Part shown: piece by piece, positions 46,320 through 54,514 of the stretch
Layout of the letters: every line of letters begins with the position of its first letter
How positions within the stretch are numbered: the stretch's first letter is position 1
Assembly (NCBI RefSeq): GCF_003634935.1
Contig: NZ_RBXO01000001.1
Location: forward strand, 558,001 to 622,000
Reading direction: 5' to 3'
From: Saccharothrix australiensis
GTDB lineage: Bacteria > Actinomycetota > Actinomycetes > Mycobacteriales > Pseudonocardiaceae
Length of the DNA stretch: 64,000 bases
Position numbers and translations under genes: made by a program
The notes under the pieces: model-generated
The model's input: the letters and a program-made list of their open reading frames with translations, nothing else
What the model was told of the DNA's origin: nothing
The model's database searches: none

Positions 46320-47441
46320 TCACTCGCCCGCGAGCCGCCGGCCGATCTCGTGCAGGCCGACCAGGTCGTGCACGTCGGCCGGCAACGCGGGCACACCGAC
46401 CAGCGGGACGCCGGGGTGGGCGCGGGTGAACCGCGCGAGCAGTCGCTTCTCCCGATCGGCGACGGCCACGCGGTCCGCGTGCACCCGGAGCACGGCGGCG
46501 GCCAGCGGGGCGTCGCCCGCGCGTTCCAGCCGGTCCGCGGCGGCCAGCGCACCCGGTGCGGGCAGGGAGGCCAGCACCGGGTGCGTGCGGTTGGCGACCA
46601 GGCCGTTGATGGGCATCCGCTCCGCGGACAGGCGTTCGACGAAGTAGCTGGCTTCCCGCAGCGCGTCCGGCTCGGCCGCCGCGACGACCAGGAAACCCGT
46701 GCCGGGTGACCGCAGCAGCTCGTAGGTCGCCTGGGCGCGCTGCCGGAAGCCGCCGAACATGCTGTCGAACGCCTGCACGAACGTCGAGGCGTCCTGGAGC
46801 AGCTGGCCGCCGACGATGGTCGACACGGCCTTGGTGAACAGGCCGAAGCCCGCGCCGACGATCTTGCGCAGCCCGCGCCCGCCCGCGCGCGCGGGCGCGG
46901 ACAGCATCCGGATCAGCTTGCCGTCCAGCACCGTCGACAGCCGCTGCGGCGCGTCGAGGAAGTCCAGCGCCGACCGGCTCGGCGGCGTGTCCACGACGAT
47001 CAGGTCCCACTCGTCCTGCGCGACGAGCTGGCCCAGCTTCTCCATCGCCATGTACTCCTGCGTGCCGGAGAACGACGTGGAGATGGTCTGGTAGAAGGGG
47101 TTCTGGAGGATCTGCTCGGCCCGCTCGCGGCCCGCGTGCTGCCAGACCATGTCGTCGAACGTCCGGCGCATGTCCAGCATCATCGCGTGCAGCTCGCCCG
47201 CCGGCTCGAACCCGTCGACCAGCACCCGGCGCGGGTGGTTGTCCAGCTCCCGCAGGCCCAGCGACTGCGCCAGCCGGCGCGCCGGGTCGATGGTGAGCAC
47301 GACCGCGCGGCGGCCCCGCTCGGCGGCCCGCACGGCGAGCGCGGCGGCCGTCGTCGTCTTGCCGACCCCGCCCGAGCCGCAGCAGACCAGGACCCGCGTG
47401 TCCGGGTTGTCGAGCAGGTGGTCCACGTCGAGCCGGTTCAT
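46320..47441 (-). CDS. ArsA-like ATPase (Rv3680 type)
   Basis: A 373-residue anion-transporting-ATPase/GET3-like P-loop protein. The deviant Walker A is [14 protein letters not shown], then [12 protein letters not shown] and [14 protein letters not shown]. In M. tuberculosis the Rv3679-Rv3680 pair forms a heteromeric ATPase linked to tolerance of glycerol-derived and nitric-oxide stress. ATG 47441 overlaps the stop of its partner (ATGA), so the two are coupled. Confidence 0.92.
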   Translation of the reverse strand: MNRLDVDHLLDNPDTRVLVCCGSGGVGKTTTAAALAVRAAERGRRAVVLTIDPARRLAQSLGLRELDNHPRRVLVDGFEPAGELHAMMLDMRRTFDDMVWQHAGRERAEQILQNPFYQTISTSFSGTQEYMAMEKLGQLVAQDEWDLIVVDTPPSRSALDFLDAPQRLSTVLDGKLIRMLSAPARAGGRGLRKIVGAGFGLFTKAVSTIVGGQLLQDASTFVQAFDSMFGGFRQRAQATYELLRSPGTGFLVVAAAEPDALREASYFVERLSAERMPINGLVANRTHPVLASLPAPGALAAADRLERAGDAPLAAAVLRVHADRVAVADREKRLLARFTRAHPGVPLVGVPALPADVHDLVGLHEIGRRLAGE

Positions 47442-48430
47442 CGCACACCTCGTCCGACCAGCACCTCGGCCAGTTCGTACAGCGCGGCCACGTCCACGCC
47501 GTCGGTCAGCTCGGGCAGCTCCAGGGACGGCAGGTCGGCCTCGGCGAGCAGGTCCTTGGCCTGCTCCTCCATCCGCACCCGCACGGCGTGCTCCACCGCC
47601 TCGTCGACCAGCCCGGCGAGCACCTCGTCGTCCACGTCCAGCCCGGCGGCCAGCAGCCCGGCACGCAGCGCCGCGCCGTCGACGTCGCCCGCCGCGGCGG
47701 GCGCGATCGACCGGGACGGCAGCCGGGGCGGGCGCACCCGGTTCACGAACACCGCGCCCGGCCGCAGGTCGGCGGCGTCCAGCTCGGCGACCGCGTCGAG
47801 CGTCTCGCGGACCGGCATCTCCTCCAGCAGCGCGACCAGGTGCACGGCCGTGTCACCGGAGTGCAGCAGCTGCACCACGCCGTCGCTCTGGCCCTTGATC
47901 GGCCCGACCTTCGCCAGGTCGGCCATCGCGCGGGTCACGTCGAGGAACCGCACCACCCGCCCGGTCGGCGGCGCGTCCAGCACCACGGCGTCGTACTCGT
48001 GCCGCCCGGCCTTGCCCGCGCGCCGCACGCACTCCTTGACCTTGCCGGTGAGCAGCACGTCGCGCAGGCCGGGCGCGAGCGTGGTCGCGAACTCGATCGC
48101 GCCCATCCGGCGCAGCGTGCGGCCCGCGAACCCCAGGTTGTAGAACATGTCCAGGTACTCCAGCAGCGCCGCCTCCGGGTCGACGGCCAGGGCGCGGACC
48201 TCGCCGCCGCCCGGCGCGGACGCGATGCGCTCCTCGGAGTAGGGCAGCGGCGCGCAGTCGAACAGCTGCGCGATGCCCTGCCGGTTCTCGACCTCGACCA
48301 GCAGCACCCGCCGCCCGCCCGTCGCCAGCGCGAGGGCGAGCGCGGCGGCCACGGTCGTCTTGCCGGTGCCACCCTTGCCGGTGACCACGTGCAGCCGGGC
48401 TCGGGCGAGTTCGTCGGTCCAGCCGTTCAC
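47438..48430 (-). CDS. ArsA-like ATPase partner (Rv3679 type)
   Basis: A 330-residue P-loop ATPase with Walker [16 protein letters not shown], then [14 protein letters not shown] and [18 protein letters not shown]. It matches the Rv3679 pattern closely ([26 protein letters not shown]). GTG 48430 has TAGGCT six bases upstream, so a leaderless internal promoter is possible even though more genes lie upstream on the strand. Confidence 0.93.
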   Translation of the reverse strand: MNGWTDELARARLHVVTGKGGTGKTTVAAALALALATGGRRVLLVEVENRQGIAQLFDCAPLPYSEERIASAPGGGEVRALAVDPEAALLEYLDMFYNLGFAGRTLRRMGAIEFATTLAPGLRDVLLTGKVKECVRRAGKAGRHEYDAVVLDAPPTGRVVRFLDVTRAMADLAKVGPIKGQSDGVVQLLHSGDTAVHLVALLEEMPVRETLDAVAELDAADLRPGAVFVNRVRPPRLPSRSIAPAAAGDVDGAALRAGLLAAGLDVDDEVLAGLVDEAVEHAVRVRMEEQAKDLLAEADLPSLELPELTDGVDVAALYELAEVLVGRGVR

Positions 48431-48436
48431 CAGGTC

Positions 48437-48442
48437 AGCCTA
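48437..48442 (-). promoter_or_regulatory. -10 element before the Rv3679-like gene
   Basis: TAGGCT on the minus strand, six bases from GTG 48430. Confidence 0.5.
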
Positions 48443-48473
48443 TGCGCGCCACCCTGAGAGCCGCCGAACGCGG

Positions 48474-48725
48474 TCAGTCCATCATGGTGACGAACGCCAC
48501 CCCGATGGCCGTCGCCGCGACGATGCCCCAGGCCGCGACCGAGGGCAGCCAGTACGCGATGAGCACGGCCACCACGCCCACCACGGCGAGCCCGACCAGG
48601 CCCGCGCGCCACACGTCGGCGGACTTCGCGTACTTGCGGTCGCGCGCCTGCGCCATCCCGACGAGCACCATGATCAGCCCGCCGAGGATGAACGCGCCCG
48701 TCGCGACGAGCCGCCACGTCTCCAC
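48474..48725 (-). CDS. Small two-helix membrane protein
   Basis: An 83-residue protein with two hydrophobic helices (about residues 7-25 and 42-80 with a short break) separated by the basic loop QARDRKYAKSADVWR. The start is GTG 48725, four bases after the stop of the upstream gene. It lies in a likely five-gene operon ending with the ArsA-like pair. No family is recognised. Confidence 0.7.
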   Translation of the reverse strand: METWRLVATGAFILGGLIMVLVGMAQARDRKYAKSADVWRAGLVGLAVVGVVAVLIAYWLPSVAAWGIVAATAIGVAFVTMMD

Positions 48726-48729
48726 GTGA

Positions 48730-48984
48730 TCAAAGTAGCGCCGAACCGCGCGGTTGGGCAGGGTTGACCCAGACGAGACTGGTCCGGACGTCCTCGCCCT
48801 CGTCGAAGTAGCGCAGGGCGCTCTCCGGGCTCGCGGTGAGCATCCGCAGGTCGCCGGTGGTCGAGGCGACCTCGGCGTGGTCCTCGAACGCCATGCCCCA
48901 GGCCGCGATCCAGTCGTCCTCGTCGTCCTGCTGCACGACCGCGAACAGCTGGGGCGCCAGTCGCTCCACGTCGATGCCGATCAT
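48730..48984 (-). CDS. Small acidic hypothetical protein
   Basis: An 84-residue acidic, Trp-containing protein (MIGIDVERLAPQLFAVVQQ, then DDWIAAWGMAFEDHAE). It has no membrane segment. ATG 48984 overlaps the stop of the upstream small gene (ATGA). Being paired with another small acidic protein and facing an HTH/DUF397 unit suggests an actinobacterial-specific signalling module, but the function is unknown. Confidence 0.7.
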   Translation of the reverse strand: MIGIDVERLAPQLFAVVQQDDEDDWIAAWGMAFEDHAEVASTTGDLRMLTASPESALRYFDEGEDVRTSLVWVNPAQPRGSALL

Positions 48985-49235
48985 TCGTCCTCGTCCTCCC
49001 TGGTGTCGGCGTGGCCCTCGACCACGACGTGTCCCCTTGCCTCGGCCCACCGCATGGCCTGCCAGCCGACGTCCAGCAGCACGACGCCGAGCTGCCGCGC
49101 CCACTGCCCGACGGGCTCGGTGTAGTCGGTGGTGCTCCGCCCGCTCGACTCGTCCAGCACCCGCGCGATGAACCGCTTGCACTCGTCCAGCGCTCGCCCG
49201 GCCGCCGCCGCCATCTCCAGCTCGTCGCGATCCAT
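48981..49235 (-). CDS. Small acidic helical hypothetical protein
   Basis: An 84-residue protein, mostly helical (MDRDELEMAAAAGRALDECK), ending in an acidic tail DTREDEDE. ATG 49235 follows GGGGCGGGG. It leads the minus-strand operon that ends with the ArsA-like ATPases, and is divergent from an HTH/DUF5753 regulator at 49360. Confidence 0.65.
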   Translation of the reverse strand: MDRDELEMAAAAGRALDECKRFIARVLDESSGRSTTDYTEPVGQWARQLGVVLLDVGWQAMRWAEARGHVVVEGHADTREDEDE

Positions 49236-49320
49236 CCCCGCCCCGTCCGAATTGCCCCTCCGCTGTAACGAGCCTAACATCTGAACTGTTCACCTCCTTG
49301 GTGTTCAGAAGAGTGAAGTC

Positions 49321-49339
49321 GCGCAACCACGTGTTGCGC
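49321..49339. promoter_or_regulatory. Palindrome between divergent small-protein operon and HTH regulator
   Basis: GCGCAACCACGTGTTGCGC is a 7-5-7 inverted repeat 20 bp before the HTH gene. A second, looser inverted repeat CTGAAC/GTTCAG lies at about 49281-49308. These are likely operators. Confidence 0.55.
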
Positions 49340-49359
49340 ACAGTGATTGGAATAGTTGA

Positions 49360-50220
49360 ATGGCGGATGGCACCACGAGGGGCAAGCGCAGGCTGGCCCG
49401 ATTCATCAAGCAGCTCCAGGAGAAGTCCGGGCTCACCGCCGAGGAGATCGCCAAGCGGACCCGCGTCTCGCGGCCCACCGTCACCCGATTGCTCGCGGGC
49501 ACACATCTGGCGCGGTGGCCGTCTCTCTCCGTGATCCTCGACGTCCTGGGTGCCACGCCCGAGCAGAAGACCTTCCTGCTCCAGATGTGGGAGGTCGCGG
49601 ACGTCGACAACGCGTCGGTGGAGTACGCCGCCGCCCTGCCGATCAAGTACCGGCGCTTCCGCATGGACGAGCTGGAGGCGTATCGCGAGCGCACGCTCGA
49701 CTCGACGCACGTCCACGGCCTCCTGCAAACCGCCGCGTACGCCGAGGCGGTCGCCCGCGCGTCGCACCGGTTGATCACCGGTGACAGCTGGGACCAGACC
49801 GCCGCCCTCGAACGGTCGACCCGCCAACAGCTGCTCGACCGCCCGGAGCCGTTCGAGTTCCACGCCCTGCTCGACGAAGCGGCGTTGCGCCGGATGGTCG
49901 GCGGTCCCGAGGTCATGCGCGAGCAGCTGGACCACCTGGTCCGGGCGGCGGACCGGCCGAACGTGACGATCCAGGTCCTGCCGTTCGGCATCGGGGCCTA
50001 CGCCCCGCTGCTCAGCGCGCTGGTGCTGCTGGACTTCCCGGAGGCCGACGCGCCCTGCGCGGCCTATACCGAGGAAGTATCGGGTCTTGCGATGCTGGAG
50101 GAGCAGGAGGATGTGGAGCCGTTGGACGGCGTCTGGCGCGACGCGGCGTCGGCCGCGCTCACGCCTGGCGAGTCGATCGAGTTCATCAAGGCCGTTCGGG
50201 ACACACTAGGAGACCGATGA
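49360..50220 (+). CDS. XRE-family regulator with DUF5753 domain
   Basis: A 286-residue protein: a Cro/C1 HTH at about residues 15-70 (SGLTAEEIAKRTRVSRPTV) and a C-terminal DUF5753 domain (about 95-280) with HVHGLLQTAAYAEAV and NVTIQVLPFGIGAY. Such proteins pair with DUF397 proteins throughout filamentous actinobacteria (BldB/AbaA-like systems) and influence development or antibiotic production. The stop overlaps the DUF397 start (ATGA). Confidence 0.93.
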   Translation: MADGTTRGKRRLARFIKQLQEKSGLTAEEIAKRTRVSRPTVTRLLAGTHLARWPSLSVILDVLGATPEQKTFLLQMWEVADVDNASVEYAAALPIKYRRFRMDELEAYRERTLDSTHVHGLLQTAAYAEAVARASHRLITGDSWDQTAALERSTRQQLLDRPEPFEFHALLDEAALRRMVGGPEVMREQLDHLVRAADRPNVTIQVLPFGIGAYAPLLSALVLLDFPEADAPCAAYTEEVSGLAMLEEQEDVEPLDGVWRDAASAALTPGESIEFIKAVRDTLGDR

Positions 50221-50396
50221 TCGAGCAGACCTGGCGCAAGAGCAGCCGGAGTTCGTCCGCCGCGCAGTGCGTCGAGCTGGCGGTGACCGACCGCGTCACC
50301 GGGGTGCGGGACACCAAGAACCGGTCCGGCGGTGTGTTGGTCTTCAAGGCGCGGGCCTTCCGGGCGTTCCTCGCGGGAGTGAAGCAGGGGCGTTGA
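50217..50396 (+). CDS. DUF397 protein
   Basis: A 59-residue protein starting WRKSSRSSSAAQCVELA and containing VRDTKNRSGGVLVF, the DUF397 signature. It overlaps the HTH/DUF5753 gene by four bases. The pair resembles a regulator-antagonist or toxin-antitoxin-like unit; the role of DUF397 is unresolved. Confidence 0.93.
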   Translation: MIEQTWRKSSRSSSAAQCVELAVTDRVTGVRDTKNRSGGVLVFKARAFRAFLAGVKQGR

Positions 50397-50451
50397 CGGC
50401 GCCGCGCACGAAGGGGGGTACTCGGCCGGGTGCCCCCCTGGCCCGTGCGGC

Positions 50452-50457
50452 TAGGCT
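50452..50457 (+). promoter_or_regulatory. -10 element of the DUF4177-like gene
   Basis: TAGGCT is followed by seven bases and ATG 50465, so a leaderless transcript is likely. Confidence 0.6.
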
Positions 50458-50464
50458 GCCCGAC

Positions 50465-50620
50465 ATGACCAAGTGGGAGTACGCGACCGTCCCGCTGCTG
50501 ATCCACGCCACCAAGGCGATCCTGGACCAGTGGGGCGAGGACGGCTGGGAGCTCGTCACCGTCCTGCCCAACCCCAGCGGTGAGCAGCACGTCGCCTACC
50601 TGAAGCGGCCCAAGGCATGA
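50465..50620 (+). CDS. DUF4177-like small protein (Rv3678A type)
   Basis: A 51-residue protein, MTKWEYATVPL followed by ILDQWGEDGWELVTVLPN, the short beta-rich pattern of DUF4177. It corresponds to the small Rv3678A gene at this place in M. tuberculosis. Its stop overlaps the RidA-like start (ATGA). Function unknown. Confidence 0.88.
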   Translation: MTKWEYATVPLLIHATKAILDQWGEDGWELVTVLPNPSGEQHVAYLKRPKA

Positions 50621-51075
50621 GTTGGCGGTCGCGCCTGGCCGAGCTGGGCGTCGAGCTGCCCGCCGTCGCGGCGCCGGTGGCCGCCTACGTGCCCGCCGTG
50701 CGCTCCGGGTCGCTGGTGTACACCTCGGGGCAGCTGCCGTTCGTCTCCGGGTCGCTGGCCGCCACCGGCAAGGTCGGCGGTGACGTCAGCCCCGAGGAGG
50801 CCAAGGCGCACGCCCGGACCTGCGCGCTCAACGCGCTGGCCGCGATCGACGCGCTGGTCGGCGTCGACGCGGTCGTCCGGGTGGTGAAGCTGACGGGGTA
50901 CGTGGCGTCCGCCGAGGGGTTCACCGGGCAGCCCGCCGTGGTCAACGGCGCCTCCGAGCTGCTGGGCGAGGTCTTCGGCGAGGCGGGCAGGCACGCGCGC
51001 GCGGCGGTCGGCGTGGCCGAGTTGCCGCTGGGCGCGCCGGTCGAGGTGGACCTGATCGTCGAAATCGGGGAGTGA
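50617..51075 (+). CDS. RidA/YjgF-like protein (Rv3678c type)
   Basis: A 152-residue member of the RidA superfamily with SGSLVYTSGQLPFVSG near residue 30, GDVSPEEAKAHARTCALNALAAI, and a C-terminal PVEVDLIVEI. Family members hydrolyse reactive imines/enamines, but this subgroup lacks the catalytic Arg of true RidA in the usual CRVP-like segment, so its activity is uncertain. Translation is coupled to the DUF4177-like gene. Confidence 0.9.
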   Translation: MSWRSRLAELGVELPAVAAPVAAYVPAVRSGSLVYTSGQLPFVSGSLAATGKVGGDVSPEEAKAHARTCALNALAAIDALVGVDAVVRVVKLTGYVASAEGFTGQPAVVNGASELLGEVFGEAGRHARAAVGVAELPLGAPVEVDLIVEIGE

Positions 51076-51076
51076 G

Positions 51077-51679
51077 ATGTCCGACACCGTGCACGAGCTG
51101 TTGCTGCGGCTGGCCGGCCGGCTGCCCGACGACGTGCTGTGGCGGTTCCGCGACTGGGCCGCGTCGGACGCGGTCGCGGTGCTCGCGCGGGCGCTGCCCC
51201 GGACCCTGCTGCACGACCGGCTCGGGCTGACCGACCGCGAGCAGCGCCTGCTCGTGGAGGGCTTGCTGCCGCACGGCGCCGACCTTTCCGCGATCAGTTC
51301 CGTCAAGGGGCTGGACGAAGAGCCCGATCCCCGTTACACATTCACCCCGGAATCACCCGAACGGGTGGTCATGGGTGATCCCGCGACCGTAGTGCTCGGC
51401 GCGACCCTGCGCGGTCGCCTCGGGGTCGGCGAAGTCCGGTCCACGTGGCGGCACGGCGAGGGCGAGGTCAGGAGGGTCATCCTGGTCACCGCCACGTCCG
51501 AGCACGCCCGGCTGGCGAGCGAGCTCCAGCGGGTGCTGCGGGCGCTCGGCGAGCACGACCCCTGCGTGGAGGTCCTGCCCGCCGACCTTGACCTGCCGCC
51601 CTACCACCGGGTGGCGTTGGCGGCATCGGAGCTGGTGTGCACCGGCGCCGAGGCCGACGGGCACCTGGTGCCCGTGTAG
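51077..51679 (+). CDS. Uncharacterised protein, paralogue of its neighbour (short form)
   Basis: A 200-residue soluble protein. Residues 1-70 form a helical domain (VHELLLRLAGRLPDDVLWRF). Residues about 95-195 form an alpha/beta domain with RRVILVTATSEHARLASELQ and PPYHRVALAASELV. The same two-part arrangement occurs in the next gene, so they look like a tandem duplication. It starts one base after the RidA-like stop, so it is in the same operon. No known family is recognised. Confidence 0.75.
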   Translation: MSDTVHELLLRLAGRLPDDVLWRFRDWAASDAVAVLARALPRTLLHDRLGLTDREQRLLVEGLLPHGADLSAISSVKGLDEEPDPRYTFTPESPERVVMGDPATVVLGATLRGRLGVGEVRSTWRHGEGEVRRVILVTATSEHARLASELQRVLRALGEHDPCVEVLPADLDLPPYHRVALAASELVCTGAEADGHLVPV

Positions 51680-51719
51680 AGCGCTCGTCGCTGCCGCGCG
51701 GGCCGGAAGGAGAGCAGGC

Positions 51720-53165
51720 GTGACGAACGACGGAGTGGGGCTCACCGTCCGTTTACACGACCTCCTGTTGGCGCTGGCCGGACGCGTCGACGACGACGCG
51801 TTGACCCAGGTCCGGGAGCTGTTGGCGGTCGCCGAGCTCGACCGCGCGGTCGAGCTGCTGGTCGGCTGCCTCCTGGCGGGGCGCATCCCGGTCTCGGTGG
51901 ACGAGCGCCGCGAGATCGGCCGGCTGCTGGGCGAGGTGCGGTCCGACGGGTCGCTGGCGGACCGGCTGTTCGCCGTCGAGTCGGTCCCGGTGCCGCGCCA
52001 CCGGTTCACCGCCGAGTCCGACCCGGCCGAGGGGCTGGCCGAGGTGCTGGGCAAGACGGCCTCCGTGCTGCCCGACGTGCGCTCGGTGCGGGTGACGTGG
52101 CGCTCCAGCCCCGCCGGCGCGACGCCGGGCCCGCTGCCGCAGCGGGTCGTCCTGGTGGAGATCGGGCCGGCCGGCTTCGCGCCCGCCACGGCCTACCGGC
52201 TGGACACGGTGCTGCGGAAGGCGGGCATCCGGGCGGCGGTGGAGGTGCTGACCGCCGGTGCGCCGCTGGGCGACTACCACGCGGCGGCGGTGACGACGGC
52301 CCGCGAGGTGTTCTTCCAGACCGCCGCGCCGCCGAGCGCGTCGCAGGACCCGGTGACCTGGTTCGCCGGGGCGGAGGTCCGGGACGAGGCACCGGTGGTC
52401 GAGCCGGCACCGGTGCCCGTGGAACCCGAAACCGGCTCCAAGCCCCGTCGGGCGCGGGTTGACCCGTTCGAGGGGGCGCAGTTCGAGGGGGCGCAGTTCG
52501 AGGGGGCGCAGCCCTTCCCGCCCAAGCCGGTGAAGCGGCTGCCGGTGCGGGACCTGCCGGCGGAGCCGGTCGTGGTGGCGGAGCCGGACGAGCCGCGACC
52601 CGGCGACCACCGCGCGCCCGCCGAGCACGCGGTCGACCAGGCGGCGGTCGAGCAGGTCGGCCGGACCGACCACGCGCCGGTCGACCACGCGCCGGTCGAG
52701 CACTCGGTGGTCGAGCACGCGCCGGTCGAGCACTCGGTGGTCCAGCACGTGTCGGTCGTCGACCTCGGGACCGCCGAGGAGCCGCCCGCCGACGCCGAGC
52801 CCGGTCGCGAGCCGCACCGGGCCGACCACGAGGCGGAGCACGGCGACCAGCACCGGGCGCAGGAGGAGCAGGGCCAGGCGCACCGGTCGCCGGCCGAGGA
52901 GCCGCCGCTGCTGCGGTCCGAGGTGACGACGGAGCTGGGACCGGACGACCTGGCGGCCCTCCAGGCCGCGCTGGCCGACGGTCAGGCGCCGGCGTCGGCC
53001 GTGCCCCTGCCGCCGACCGTGGACGCGAAGCTCAGCGACCGGGAGCGGGCGCTCCTCCAGCAGTTGCACGAGGAACTGGCCCAGCGCGAGCAGCAGCCCT
53101 GGTCGTCGAGCCCGGAGTTCGTGAACGGCGTGCGCAAGCCGAACAACGGGAACTACTCCGGCTGA
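51720..53165 (+). CDS. Uncharacterised protein, paralogue with long repeat-rich C-terminal extension
   Basis: A 481-residue protein. Residues 1-75 (LHDLLLALAGRVDDDALTQV) and about 125-205 (RVVLVEIGPAGFAPATAYRL, then LGDYHAAAVTTAREVF) match the domain pattern of the upstream gene. Beyond residue 230 is an extended region with three FEGAQ repeats (about 250-264) and His/Val/Glu repeats of the EHAPVEHSVV kind (about 320-345). It ends with a conserved-looking helical segment (LSDRERALLQQLHEELAQRE). GTG 51720 follows GGAAGGAGAG. Function unknown; the layout suggests an adaptor. Confidence 0.75.
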   Translation: MTNDGVGLTVRLHDLLLALAGRVDDDALTQVRELLAVAELDRAVELLVGCLLAGRIPVSVDERREIGRLLGEVRSDGSLADRLFAVESVPVPRHRFTAESDPAEGLAEVLGKTASVLPDVRSVRVTWRSSPAGATPGPLPQRVVLVEIGPAGFAPATAYRLDTVLRKAGIRAAVEVLTAGAPLGDYHAAAVTTAREVFFQTAAPPSASQDPVTWFAGAEVRDEAPVVEPAPVPVEPETGSKPRRARVDPFEGAQFEGAQFEGAQPFPPKPVKRLPVRDLPAEPVVVAEPDEPRPGDHRAPAEHAVDQAAVEQVGRTDHAPVDHAPVEHSVVEHAPVEHSVVQHVSVVDLGTAEEPPADAEPGREPHRADHEAEHGDQHRAQEEQGQAHRSPAEEPPLLRSEVTTELGPDDLAALQAALADGQAPASAVPLPPTVDAKLSDRERALLQQLHEELAQREQQPWSSSPEFVNGVRKPNNGNYSG

Positions 53166-53170
53166 ACCGC

Positions 53171-53211
53171 CGCGCCGGCCGCCCCGCTCTCCCGAGGGGG
53201 TGGCCGGCGCG
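53171..53211. terminator. Bidirectional terminator
   Basis: CGCGCCGGCC (53171-53180) pairs with GGCCGGCGCG (53202-53211), with inner C-rich/G-rich pairing, between convergent genes. Confidence 0.75.
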
Positions 53212-53217
53212 TTCCCG

Positions 53218-54123
53218 TCACCGCGCGGCTTCGGCCTTGCGCCTGGCCTGGTCGATGACCCGTTGCAGGTGCAGGCCGCGGTGGACGTCGCACCGGTGCG
53301 CCCTCGCGCCGCTGTCCACGAGGGCCACGAAGTCGTCCAGCAGGTTGGTGTAGCACTGCTGCGCGTCGGTGCCGCGGTCGGCGAGGACGCGGTAGCCGTG
53401 CTCGCCGTAGACGCTGACCTCCGACACGCCGGGGTTCAGCGGCAAGGCCATGCTCAGCGACACGCTGCTCGTCGCGCCGCCCTCGTGGCCGAAGACCAGG
53501 TGCCACAGGCCGGTGTCCGAGCGGTGCGCGGCGATCACGTCGGTGATCCGGCCGAGCGCCGCGTCGAGCAGGTCGATCGCGTGCGGGCCGATGTCGTCCA
53601 GCGGACCGCGCTCGTGCCGCCAGGGCGACCGGGAGTACGGGCCCTCCAGCAGCGCGCCGTTCAGCCAGCGGACGTTGCCGCCCGTCCAGCCGCCGGTCTC
53701 GCGCAGGTGCGCCAGGTGCTCCTCCGTCTCGGGGGCGAACCGCCTGGTGAGCATGACCAGCGAGGCGACCCCGGCCTCGTCGACGGTCCGGGCCAGCCGT
53801 TCCGCTTCGTCCACCGTGGACGCGACGGGCTTCTCCAGGATGACGTGCTTGCCCCGGCGCGCGGCCTCGATCGCGATGTCCGCCTGGATCGCCGGCGGCA
53901 CCGCGAACGCGACGGCGTCCACCGAGGACAGCAGTTCCTCCGGGGTCTCGGCGACCGCCGCGCCGTGGGGCAGGGCCAGTTCGGCGGCGGCTTCCGGGCG
54001 GCGGGCCCACACCGCCGCCAGCCGGGTGCCGGGGTGGTCGGCCAGACCCGGCGCGTGCACCGAGCGCGCCCACGGTCCGGCTCCGACGAGTCCTACGCGC
54101 AGCTGTTCGTCCACGGCGACCAT
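53218..54123 (-). CDS. Gfo/Idh/MocA-family oxidoreductase
   Basis: A 301-residue NAD(P)-dependent sugar or inositol-type dehydrogenase. The Rossmann N-terminus has VGLVGAGPWARSVHAPGL; the GKHVILEKPVAST segment carries the family EKP motif. The C-terminal domain binds the substrate, which cannot be identified. It lies four bases after the upstream small membrane-protein gene's stop, so the two are co-transcribed. Confidence 0.9.
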   Translation of the reverse strand: MVAVDEQLRVGLVGAGPWARSVHAPGLADHPGTRLAAVWARRPEAAAELALPHGAAVAETPEELLSSVDAVAFAVPPAIQADIAIEAARRGKHVILEKPVASTVDEAERLARTVDEAGVASLVMLTRRFAPETEEHLAHLRETGGWTGGNVRWLNGALLEGPYSRSPWRHERGPLDDIGPHAIDLLDAALGRITDVIAAHRSDTGLWHLVFGHEGGATSSVSLSMALPLNPGVSEVSVYGEHGYRVLADRGTDAQQCYTNLLDDFVALVDSGARAHRCDVHRGLHLQRVIDQARRKAEAAR

Positions 54124-54127
54124 GCTG

Positions 54128-54496
54128 TCACCGGCCGCCCCCGTAGGCCGAGGCCGGGACGAAGATCCGCCCGCCGTTGTCGAACCGGAGCTCGACGCCG
54201 TCCGGCCGGCGGTCGACCTCCGGCGAGTGGCCCCAGCCGTTCGGGATCTCCACGACGTGCCCGCGGTCCTCCGCCCGGCCCAGCCAGACCTCGTGGTCGG
54301 GCAGGCCCAGCAGGGTGTCCGACCGCTTCACCCAGACGCCGGGCTCGCCGGGGTCGGAGCTGATCGTCGAGGTCGTCGGCAGGAGGAGGACCACCAGCAG
54401 GACGGCGGTCAGGCCGGTGCCGACGATCGCGCCGAGGACGAACAGCAGCACTTTCGCCAGTCGGCCCCTTGTCGTGGTGTCCACGGGGATCATCAT
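54128..54496 (-). CDS. Membrane-anchored hypothetical protein
   Basis: A 122-residue protein with one N-terminal membrane helix (about 14-40, VLLFVLGAIVGTGLTAVLLV) and an extracytoplasmic tail rich in Gly, Trp and charged residues (WVKRSDTLLGLPDHEVWLGR). No family is recognised. It is divergent from the Nudix gene with 18 bp between the two starts, so their promoters overlap. Confidence 0.7.
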   Translation of the reverse strand: MMIPVDTTTRGRLAKVLLFVLGAIVGTGLTAVLLVVLLLPTTSTISSDPGEPGVWVKRSDTLLGLPDHEVWLGRAEDRGHVVEIPNGWGHSPEVDRRPDGVELRFDNGGRIFVPASAYGGGR

Positions 54497-54501
54497 CGTC
54501 G

Positions 54502-54507
54502 TAGGCT
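54502..54507 (+). promoter_or_regulatory. -10 element of the Nudix-MBL operon
   Basis: TAGGCT is followed by seven bases and GTG 54515; the transcript is predicted to be leaderless. The -35 would lie inside the divergent membrane-protein gene. Confidence 0.6.
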
Positions 54508-54514
54508 CGGTGGC

